Below, one piece after another: positions 50,296 through 58,867 of a stretch of DNA of 64,000 nt (position 1 is its first letter; every line of letters begins with the position of its first letter). This DNA is from Mastigias papua (taxonomy: Eukaryota; Cnidaria; Scyphozoa; Rhizostomeae; Mastigiidae): positions 4,711,840 to 4,775,839 of the forward strand of contig OZ025276.1 in assembly GCA_964019165.1 (NCBI GenBank), in the 5' to 3' direction. The translations under genes were made by a program, and so were the position numbers. The notes under the pieces are model-generated. The model was given only the letters and a program-made list of their open reading frames with translations, had not been told where the DNA came from and searched no databases.

Positions 50296-53290
50296 TCTCT
50301 ATATACTAAGATGCCTATATGATAATTTATGCCAAACCAATCAGATTGCTCAGATTTGTACCACGTGACCTGATTCCGCCTACACGATCTCCTCCCAGGG
50401 TATTTGTCCCATGGCCCCCAAATTTCTGTTGAGGGTAGCCATTTGGGTCTACCACTGACATAAGAAGAGATATGATTCTTATAATTTTTTTCCGCCGAGT
50501 TATTCACCTTTCTTCCTATCTCCACTCACAGCAATACTGTTGCTCCTCCCTGCTGGACCTCGTGTTGTCAGTTTTGTGAGCGGTCCAGTAGGACTAAGTA
50601 ACTGTGTGTGTTATCGCGAGGAGACTTTGGTTGCAGTTCTTCCAGGTAAGCCAGCTCTATTTTCCTGAAATGGTTTGATTTCAGACTTCCTGTATTTCCT
50701 TTGTCCATTTCATCTGTATTCTACTGTTGCCAGCCATTTATTTCCATATCTTTCAACGAGATTCAGCCACCTTCCCTCGAGTGAATTACCGCCATGACAG
50801 TTCTTCTCAAAGTTGTTCGATTCTGTGTGCTAAATCACTGTGCTTTTACTGCTAAATTGTGAAAAGATATTCAACATATGTTTGACTTTGTATTTGGTGC
50901 TAGATTATGGTAGGTTGTTTGCTTTTCATGCCTATTTAGATGACATGGAATACCATCCGTGCTTGCTGCTTTCAGTTGGCAATGGTTTGATTAGGACTAC
51001 CATATAGTTGTCGTGTGACTTGGAGGCGAATTTCGTTGCTCTGCCTCCAGTGTAATGCTTTTTCGCTTGATTTCATTTGCTAAGGTATCCTACGTTTCTT
51101 ACTACATTGTGATGAAATGAGTATGGTATGTTTACTGTTGTATTCCTTGCTAGCTTGGAATTTATCCATTGCTTTTACCACATGTATGAATGACATAGGA
51201 TACGGTTGTGTTTGGGGATAAAGTCTTGGTATGTAGAATGCTTTCACTGAAGTATGTATAGGGCTATTGCTGAATTTGGTTACCCTAATTTTGCAGTTTT
51301 TACTCTCACTCTTTACTTTTGTCGTAGTGCGTACTGTGAAATGCGAGGGGATTCCCAAGTTCACCTCACGATCGCAGATACCTGTTGTCCTTTGTTTTGG
51401 ATTTAATTGCGGCCTTGTGAGGGTGATTCCATTCCATAACTTTGCTTCAGGGGCAATAAGCTCACGGCAGTTCCGCTCAGCTTCGCTTGATGTTCTGTTC
51501 TAAATTACCGTATTGTTACTGCAGAAGTATGGTTATGATATTGAGGCAGTATTTAATGCAATATTTGCTGATGTACTAGGAGCTTTTACCTTGCTCTTGA
51601 TTCTTTGTTTTTGCACGTGAATTGGATGTTAGGATGTCTCAAGAGCTTGGGCACTTTGCTTACATTTGAGATATTGCACTTACAGTCGAATATACTCCTT
51701 GATTTTATCATACACGTTTTACAGGCAAACACTAAGATGTTACCAACTTTATTCTCAGCTCAGTAACTCTCTTTTTATTGTGTTTTCACTGTATTTACAG
51801 TAGGCTTCATAGTTATTTCCACTATAGATGATAGAGCTATTCTGGTCAAGTCAAATTTAAGGGGTTCCACTTTACTGACTGTTCTTCTGTTGGGACACAG
51901 TTCCCCTTCTTTCTGAGATCATTTGTTATAAATGCCATTACCCAATTCCATAGATAATTCTGCATGTGGTGATATACTCTTAAGGGATGGATTAGTACTA
52001 GACATGACCATCACTTTTATTGCCTAGACTTAATTTATGAAGCCCCTTGCCCCCACTGAGGTAACGCCTTCGTTTGACATCTGAGTTGATGATACAGGAT
52101 ATATATTATTACTCATTTCAAAGAATTACGGACTTCCATAGATCATTCTGCATATGATATTATAGTTTTTTTAGAGATGAATTAGTACTAGATAGCAATA
52201 TTTGATTTATGGGGCCACTTCCCCTATCCAAGTACCATTATTGTTTGAAATCTGAATTTCACATGGTTGTAACAGATAATTTAGTACTGGATAGCTGCAT
52301 TATTTGTTTTGTATAGCCATAACCTATGCACTCCCCGCAAGAACTCTGGCTGATATCTAATATGATTCATGCTGCTCAATCAATAGCTTTACACTCTGTT
52401 ATATATTATATAAAGGTGTGATATAGGAATACTAAGCACTATTCTTTTGTTTTATCACCTTGAGCTACCAAGTCCTATCACAGATTCCAGTTGTATAACA
52501 CCTACGTTTATGGATCAGATTTGATTGTGTACCTCTGTGGACAGGATTAGTGGTTACCTACATGATAACAGAACCACTCATACCTGCCAATTCATGTGCT
52601 ATATTGTATCTCTTATAACATCTTAAAATTATTTCCAGGACTGCTTAAGTTAGAGTTGAGTGAAGCAGGAGACAATGTGTCATGTAGTTTCATTAGTGCC
52701 TTATTGTAGAGAGCATTTTAAACAATTCTGTGCATTCAACAATTCGTATAATAGAGACTAGCTTAGTACTGATAGCCCGCTACACGCGGGCTTCCCTAGC
52801 CCCAGTTCAAAAGTTGCATATTAGCCTTGGACAGACTAACGCTGTGCCCCCATGAAAGTTGCTTGGTCTGGTCGCATAGGATCACGAAAAGGTGATGTCA
52901 TGGGCCTGTGCGATGGAGCACGTGACTTTCGGCCTTGCATTGTGCAGGTTGAAGAAAATTGCAAGAAAACATTATGCAAAAAATGCTTGAATACCTGCGC
53001 TAGGCTACGGGGCTTCTTGATTTTCTTCCTTTCCCTTTACTGCCCCGTAGCCTAGCGCAGGTATTCGAGCATTTTTTGCACAATTTTTTCTTGCGATTTT
53101 CGTCGACCTGCACAATGCAAAGCTGAAAGTCACGTGCTCCATCGCACAGGCCCATGACATCACCTTCTCGTGATCCTATGCGACCAGACCAAGCAACTTT
53201 CATGGGGGCACAGCGTTAGTCTGTCCAAGGCTAATATGCAACTTTTGAACTGGGGCTAAGGAAGCCCGCGTGTAGCGGGCTATCAGTACT
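50296..53290 (+). mobile_element. array unit U9 (2995 bp class)
   Basis: It begins TCTCTATATACTAAGATGCC after the complete CTAG end of U8. The first 400 bp closely match U8 (CTCCTCCCTGCTGGAC in both). It has a donor near 50645 (CAG|GTAAGCC), GCCATGACAGTTCTTC near 50789, and a partial conserved segment at about 51336-51430. Bases 52250-52740 are the reverse complement of the N1 and N2 bodies. It ends in the palindrome 52758-53290. Confidence 0.62.
52758..53290. repeat. terminal palindrome of U9
   Basis: Arms about 255 bp centred near 53023. The left end is CTAGCTTAGTACTGATAGCC; the right end stops at ATCAGTACT, where U10 starts, so AAGCTAG is missing. Confidence 0.92.
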
Positions 53291-54468
53291 TCTCTATATA
53301 CTAAGATGCCTATATGCTAATTTATGCCAGACCACTTACAGGGCTCGGATTGTACCATGTGATGGGGATTCACGAAAAACGCTTCTCCTCCCAAACGGGC
53401 CGGGGGCTATCGCTAAAAATTCCACTGGGAGTTCTACGTTAGATGTCGGACCCCCCTTTCTAGACATTGTTTCCCTAGCTTCTGTGGTTCTCGACATATT
53501 CCAGTTTTCGTTGTCTCTCCATACTGAAGCCTGTATGTAGCATTCGGAAATTCGCAATCCGCACTAGAAGCAACACCTTGTGTGGTTTCTGTCACGTGCC
53601 CATCTCCTTATTGCCTTCTCCATGGGTTCCTTTGTTTTCTGGCTGCACGCTTGCACCACAGACGCTCCTTCCAGCCGGTAGCTGCGAGCGTCCAAATTTT
53701 TATCGAGGGGTCTCACGTTGAGCTGTCTCTATATGAATTACAGTTACATTTAATTCTTTATATTGCACTGTGGGTATTGCACGACCTCCCCTGCTAGCAA
53801 CATGATGCATCCTCGTGCTCAACTTAGAGATTAGTAGTTTAGGGAGTGTTCGCAGATTGTAGATTCGCTTGAAGACTATAGGAGAAAGACTTGATCATGC
53901 TGCAGGTGAGTCCTCTTCTTGCTCTTACATGAATCGATTAATGGTAGCCCCTCTCTGTCCTTTATTGATTGTTTACTTTTTCGACTTTTACGTGAGATAT
54001 TGTTGAGAAATGCCCACGAGGTTGCATGCATGGCTATTGGCAGTGTCAGATTGCTCGAGGCCCCTTTCATATTCTGTGCTAAATAGTCATTGTTTTGCTA
54101 CTAAATTATGCTCAAGCAGTTAGCCCATGTGTGCCGCTATGAGCGAGTGGTTTTCTCGACTTTACTTTGATGTGATGTTTAATTTTGACTCTAGGTGTAG
54201 GACAATCGTTAGAACTTTCTGCGAGTCACTTTAGATGAAATCGGAGCTATCACCGTGGGGCAATGGATTCTCAACCTGGCGTCACTTGGAAACTGCTTAT
54301 GTAAGTTGTTATACATGTTGTAATAAACCCATTGATATTTGTTGTGAGGTCGTATTTATTCTCTGTACGTTTTATTGTAGAGTTTCGACTATAGTTTACG
54401 CCGATTCTCAATGAAATTCCACGATCATGTTATGAAAGTGCGCGCCTCATGACATGGTAGGTGTTATA
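53291..54468 (+). mobile_element. array unit U10, truncated copy of the U1 type
   Basis: It begins TCTCTATATACTAAGATGCC then ATGCTAATTTATGCCAGACC. It aligns closely with U1 (3318-4494) to GACATGGTAGGTGTTATA, where N2 interrupts it. Both copies share the same 71-codon GTG-initiated frame (53582-53797 and 3609-3824) without any recognisable domain; it is not called as a gene. Confidence 0.65.
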
Positions 54469-55010
54469 CTAGCTTAGTACTGATAGCCCGCTAGAACGCG
54501 GGCTCCCCTAGCCCCAGTTGAAATGTTGCATATTAGCCTTGGAAAGACTAACGCTGTGCCCCCATGAAAGTTGCATGGTCTGGTCGCATAGGATTACGAG
54601 AAGGTGACGTTATGGGACTCTGCGATGGAGCACGTGACTTTCGGCCTTGCATTGTGCAAATCGAAGAAAATTGCGAGAAAAAATTGTGCAAAAAGTGGTC
54701 GGATACCTGCGCTAGGCTACGGGGCTTCTTGACTTTCTTCCTGTCCCTTTACTGCCCCGTAGCCTAGCGCAGGTATCCGACCACTTTTTGCACAATTGTT
54801 TCTCGCAATTTTCTTCGATTTGCACAATGCAAGGCCGAAAGTCACGTGCTCCATCGCAGAGTCCCATAACGTCACCTTCTCGTAATCCTATGCGACCAGA
54901 CCATGCAACTTTCATGGGGGCACAGTGTTAATCTTTCCAAGGCTAATATGCAACATTTCAACTGGGGCTAGGGGAGCCCGCGTTCTAGCGGGCTATCAGT
55001 ACTAAGCTAG
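54469..55010. repeat. terminal palindrome of N2
   Basis: Arms about 260 bp, outer ends CTAGCTTAGTACTGATAGC and complement, both with complete CTAG. Arm sequence is almost the same as in N1, but the apex loop (near 54724-54755) is in the opposite orientation. Confidence 0.93.
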
Positions 55011-55484
55011 TCTATATTATATGAATTATGCACAGAATTGTTTAAACTGCTCTCTAAAATGAGGCACTAATGAAACTACATTACATATTGTCTCCTGGTT
55101 CACTCAATTCTAACTTAAGGAGTTTTGTAAAATCTAGTGATATAATTTTAGGATGTCATAACAGATACAATATAGCACATGAATTGGCAGGTATGAGTGG
55201 TTCTGTTATCGTGTAGGTGACCACTAATCTTGTCTACAGAGGTAAAGGATCAAGTCTGACCCATAAATGTAGGTGTTATACAACTGGAATCTATGATAGG
55301 ACTGTGTAGTTCCAGGTGATAAAACAAAAGAATATTGCTTAGTATTCCTATATCACAGCTTTATATATATAACAGAGTGTAAAGCCCATGACTGAGCAGC
55401 ATGAATCATCATATTAGATTTCAACCAAAGTTCTTGGGGGGAGTTCATAGGTTATGGCTATACAAAACAAATAAAGCAGCTATC
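54469..55484 (-). mobile_element. N2: minus-strand Helitron-like unit, interrupted by the Polinton
   Basis: Its CTAG 3' end sits at 54469, next to host A at 54468. The palindrome is 54469-55010, and the body 55011-55484 matches N1 (32149-32620) closely. The match stops at GCAGCTATC (55476-55484), where A/T-rich Polinton sequence begins. The rest of N2 should lie beyond the Polinton, outside the window. Confidence 0.75.
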
Positions 55485-55769
55485 ATATATAATGATAGTA
55501 GCATGAGCTGGAACAAAAATGGGTAAAAGTGGGGTAGAGAGGGGTGTAAATTAAAAATGGAATAATTTATAATAAATTATAATGGTATAATTTAATAAAT
55601 GTAAAATAACAGAATTATAAAATTAGGTATATGAATGATTTATTAAAATAGTAATTTAAAATAGTAAATTAAAATAGTAAAATGAATTAGTATAATAGAC
55701 TGGTTTATGAAATGATTGGTGAGAATTGAATGTGAATGAAAGAATGGTGTAAATGAAATAAATGATTAT

Positions 55770-56030
55770 AATAGAATTATGAGATTGGTTTATTAAAATG
55801 GAATTATGAGAATGGATTATTAAAATGGAATTATGAGAATAGATTTATAAAATGGAATTATAAACTAGATTTATAAAATGAAATTATAAACTAGATTTAT
55901 AAAAATGAAATTATAAAATAGATTTATAAAATGAAATTATAAACTAGATTTATAAAATGAAATTATAAAGTAGATTTATAAAATGGATTTATAAAATGGA
56001 TTTATAAAAATAGATTTATGAGATGGATTA
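55770..56030 (+). repeat. A/T-rich degenerate tandem repeat
   Basis: Units of about 24-26 bp built on TAGATTTATAAAATGAAATT recur with small changes, first as ATGAGAATGGATTATTAAA-like forms and then as a more regular array. Confidence 0.8.
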
Positions 56031-56243
56031 CAAAGGACTAGTATAAATAAAATGGAATAAATAATATGATATAAATGTAATGATATTAATTTAGAATAAA
56101 TGGATTAAATACAATGGAAAATAATTATTAATATAATTTAAAAAAATCTTCCTATGGTATAATAAAACCACTTCGTTATTAATGGAACATATTTTATGGT
56201 TTATAAAAGAATTTTTATATTTATGAATTATAGACACCGGGGT

Positions 56244-56317
56244 GTGGCTTAAGACTTAGTTTAACGAAGTTAAAAACCGTTAGGTTTTTGACAATGTTAA
56301 ACTAAAACTTAAGCCAC
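56244..56317. repeat. nested stem-loop
   Basis: The outer arms GTGGCTTAAG...TTAGTTTAAC and the complement at 56296-56317 pair over 22 bp with two mismatches. Between them AAAAACC and GGTTTTT form an inner hairpin with loop GTTA. Confidence 0.85.
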
Positions 56318-56557
56318 GACTATTATTGTGATCGTCATTGGTTACAATAAATTTATACCAAATCTATTGGTTGGTTTTTATGGATTGTTATTTATAATAA
56401 TTTTTATGTGATGATTATAATGGTTTATGGACTAGTATAATAAACTATAAATAAATATTTATATAGATGTAATGGTGATTAATGTAAATTAATGGAAAAA
56501 TACAATGAAAATTGTTATTAGAATAAATTTAAAAAAATTTTCCTTTGGTAACACATG

Positions 56558-56665
56558 AAGCGCCGCACTGGGGCTTTAGCGATAGCTAAAGTCCCCTCCT
56601 CGTAGATGGGCTGTGATTTTGCGAAGCAAAAGCACCCCATCGTTAAGCGAGGAGTTGGCGCCCCT
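56558..56665. other. G/C-rich cloverleaf-like structure
   Basis: In strongly A/T-rich surroundings these 108 bases are G/C-rich and fold into several stems. The outer stem is GCGCC (56560) with GGCGC (56657). One hairpin is GGGGCTTTAGC / GCTAAAGTCCCC with loop GATA. A second branch TCCTCG / CGAGGA encloses GATGGG / CCCATC and an apical TTTTGC gaa GCAAAA hairpin. It lies 270 bases upstream of the first gene. It could be an origin, promoter or packaging signal; it does not read as a tRNA. Confidence 0.65.
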
Positions 56666-56889
56666 ACGCACTTAATAATTATATAAATGGAATCATAAAA
56701 TAGCCCATTAATTATTGGTATCAATTTTAATTTCAACCAATTAACCCATTTTATTGGCATTTTAGCTTAGTCATAAAGAATAGTATTATGTATTTGCAGC
56801 ATTTTCGTACGGTTTTAATTCATTTGTGTGTGGTTATTGGATTTATTGATTGGTAACATGGGGTGTGAGATTAAAATGGGGCGTGTTTT

Positions 56890-56928
56890 ATATTTATATA
56901 TAAAAATATATTTATATATATATAAGAA
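56890..56928 (+). promoter_or_regulatory. A/T promoter-like tract before the ankyrin-like gene
   Basis: TATATTTATATATAAAAATA followed by TATATATATATAAGAA runs directly up to the ATG at 56929. Similar TATA-like tracts end within a few bases of the ATGs at 58162, 58326, 59721 and 63759. This suggests a shared promoter type for the Polinton genes; it is not tested. Confidence 0.4.
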
Positions 56929-57429
56929 ATGAAAAAAATTTGTGATAATATTGAATTATGTGTTTCAAATTGTGATTTTGAAAGCCTTAAAACGATTTAT
57001 AATTTATCGCAAGAAATAACAAAGACATGTCAAATTGCAGCGCGTGATGGTAATTTAGAATGTCTAAAATACGCTCATGAAATCGGATGTCCATGGGATA
57101 AAGAAACTTGTACACAAGCAGCAATAAATGATCATTTAGAATGTTTAAGATATGCTCATGAAAATGGCTGTCCATGGGATGAAGAAACATGCTCAAGGGC
57201 TGCTAGTTATGGTAATTTAGAATGTTTAAAATATGCTCATGAAAATGGGTGTCCATGGGATTCTATAACATCCGTCGGCGCAGCTAAATATGGTAAATTA
57301 GAATGTTTTAAATATGCTGTTGAAAATAGATGTCCTTTAGAAGATTACATTTGTGAATTGGCTGCTGAATATGGCCATTTAGATTGTTTAGTTTATGCTC
57401 ATGAACAAGGGTTACCATGGGATCATTAA
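56929..57429 (+). CDS. ankyrin-like repeat protein of giant-virus type
   Basis: 166 residues. From residue about 30 onward it consists of five 26-residue units, each like LECLKYAHENGCPWDEETC followed by a small-residue turn (AA..GN). This variant with CPWD and KYAHE is best known from mimivirus- and marseillevirus-like genomes, where it forms large paralogous families. The N-terminal 30 residues (MKKICDNIELCVSNCDFESL) look like a degenerate first unit. No signal peptide or membrane segment. It is the first gene of the element and is not part of the usual Polinton core. Function unknown; a role in binding host proteins is only a guess. Confidence 0.85.
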   Translation: MKKICDNIELCVSNCDFESLKTIYNLSQEITKTCQIAARDGNLECLKYAHEIGCPWDKETCTQAAINDHLECLRYAHENGCPWDEETCSRAASYGNLECLKYAHENGCPWDSITSVGAAKYGKLECFKYAVENRCPLEDYICELAAEYGHLDCLVYAHEQGLPWDH

Positions 57430-57506
57430 ATTATTGATTGTTTTTTTATTTAACCTCTAATTGGTTATTTGTAATATTATATTTTATTGTAATATAAAAT
57501 ATAACA

Positions 57507-58151
57507 ATGAAGATACCTAATTTAGACTTAAATAAAAAAGAATGTGATAATAATTATATATTAAAATGGCCATTTCGATTATTGGTCGTTGGTGACTCAT
57601 CTTCTGGCAAGACTAATTTGATCGTATTTATGATTTTATCATGCAAGTTCTTCGATCGGCCTGATATAATTTATTATTATGGTCGAAATATTCAACAGGA
57701 TAAATTACAATATTTAAAATCAATTAGCGATAAGATGAAAGAGAAAATTGGATATGATTTTTTTATATTAATCGATGATATAAGCAAAATACCATTTTGT
57801 GATGGGTATAAAAATGATTGCAAAAAATTGGTTATTTTTGATGATCTTATGACGGCTAAAAACGCTTCAAAAAATGTCATAGATCATTTTATCTACGGCC
57901 GCCAAAAATCTATCTCATCTGTGTACTTATCACAGTGTTACACAGACGTCGAACAAGCTATAAGATTAAATAGCAATTATATGATTTTATATAGACCTAA
58001 GACAAAAAGGTGTATGAAGATGATTTTGCGAGAAAATTTAATTAACGAGAACGCTTTTGATAATTTAAAAGGCATAGAGCATAAACATGACTTTATTTTT
58101 GTCGATAAAGACAATGACAGATATTTCAAAAATTTTGATGAAGAAATATAA
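57507..58151 (+). CDS. Polinton genome-packaging ATPase (FtsK/HerA, A32-like)
   Basis: 214 residues. Walker A is VVGDSSSGKT (residues 27-36), Walker B KLVIFDDLM (residues 107-115), followed by HFIYGRQKSISSVYLSQCY (residues 127-145), the conserved arginine/glutamine region of A32-type packaging ATPases. The length is normal for Polinton ATPases, which are smaller than poxvirus A32. It would pump the element's DNA into a capsid, so its presence points to a virus-like life stage. It begins 77 bases after the ankyrin-like gene and is followed 10 bases later by the zinc-ribbon gene. No break was seen. Confidence 0.9.
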   Translation: MKIPNLDLNKKECDNNYILKWPFRLLVVGDSSSGKTNLIVFMILSCKFFDRPDIIYYYGRNIQQDKLQYLKSISDKMKEKIGYDFFILIDDISKIPFCDGYKNDCKKLVIFDDLMTAKNASKNVIDHFIYGRQKSISSVYLSQCYTDVEQAIRLNSNYMILYRPKTKRCMKMILRENLINENAFDNLKGIEHKHDFIFVDKDNDRYFKNFDEEI

Positions 58152-58161
58152 TAATATATAT

Positions 58162-58311
58162 ATGAGTGATATATATTGTGTGAAATGCAAAACAAAAACA
58201 CCAACTGTAGATGAAAAGGTCGTCATAACAAAAAATAATAGAAATGCTATCACAGGAAAATGTCAAAATTGCGGAAGAACAAAATATATGTTTATTAAGA
58301 AACAATTATAA
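58162..58311 (+). CDS. small zinc-ribbon protein (DUF5679-like)
   Basis: 49 residues from ATG at 58162. The pattern is YCVKC (Cys 6, 9) and CQNC (Cys 34, 37) with TKNNRNAITGKC between, as in the short DUF5679-type ribbons of large DNA viruses. TATATATATATG precedes the start. The frame is open upstream to 58087, but that part overlaps the ATPase gene. The first 45 residues of the next gene repeat the same fold and wording, so one arose from the other by duplication. Function unknown; nucleic-acid or protein binding is plausible. Confidence 0.75.
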   Translation: MSDIYCVKCKTKTPTVDEKVVITKNNRNAITGKCQNCGRTKYMFIKKQL

Positions 58312-58325
58312 GATATAGTATAATA

Positions 58326-58838
58326 ATGGAAATTTATTGTGTTAAATGTAAACAGAAGACTGATACAAATAACCCTGAGAAAATACAAACTAAGAATAAT
58401 AGATTGGCGATACGAGGTAATTGTAAAATATGTAATACACAAAAATATATGTTTGTGAAATCGTTAGGATCAGGGATAGATATTCACAAATTAATCGGTA
58501 AATTACCAAGGCCTACAAAAGGTTGGGTGCCGGGTGATTACAAGTTTCTTGGGCCTTATAATCCGCTTCAATCACAAGTGTCTTTTGATGAAAATACAGG
58601 CGAGATACAAAAGATACATACGCAGCCTAAAAATAAATTAGATGAAATCGCGATGAAACATGATATTTGTTATTCAGTAAATCCACAAAATAAGGGGGAT
58701 TGTGATCGTACTATGGTAAAGTCAATTGATAATATGCCATATAAAGACATGAATAAAATGGCAATGCTGACACGAACGATAATCAATAAAAAACAACAGC
58801 TTGGTTTAGGAGTCAAAAAAAAAACGACACGAAAATAG
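58326..58838 (+). CDS. zinc ribbon fused to phospholipase A2-like domain
   Basis: 170 residues. Residues 1-45 are a second zinc ribbon (Cys 5, 8, 33, 36; KNNRLAIRGNC). After a short linker (LGSGIDIHKLIGKLPRP) comes a phospholipase A2-like domain: Ca-loop type YKFLGPYNPL at 72-81, and catalytic His-Asp in LDEIAMKHDICYS (His 112, Asp 113). The tail is basic (GLGVKKKTTRK). Such domains are found in parvovirus VP1 and in Polinton/adintovirus proteins thought to be minor virion components that help cross membranes. The ribbon fusion is unusual in my knowledge of the family. Enzyme activity is inferred from the motif only. Confidence 0.8.
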   Translation: MEIYCVKCKQKTDTNNPEKIQTKNNRLAIRGNCKICNTQKYMFVKSLGSGIDIHKLIGKLPRPTKGWVPGDYKFLGPYNPLQSQVSFDENTGEIQKIHTQPKNKLDEIAMKHDICYSVNPQNKGDCDRTMVKSIDNMPYKDMNKMAMLTRTIINKKQQLGLGVKKKTTRK

Positions 58839-58867
58839 TTAATAATCAAAAACAGTACGCCCACGAA

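Larger units (their letters stand above)
55485..56928. other. Polinton left terminal noncoding region
   Basis: 1.4 kb without genes, very A/T-rich. It should contain the left terminal inverted repeat, but its partner is outside the window. It holds a short-period repeat, a nested hairpin and a G/C-rich cloverleaf-like island, each listed separately. Just inside the junction CTATCAT ATATA ATGATAG forms a small palindrome spanning host and element. Confidence 0.8.

Noticed and set aside
56558..56665. tRNA gene
   Set aside because: Cloverleaf-like folding but no tRNA-type D, anticodon or TPsiC arm lengths and no B-box consensus.
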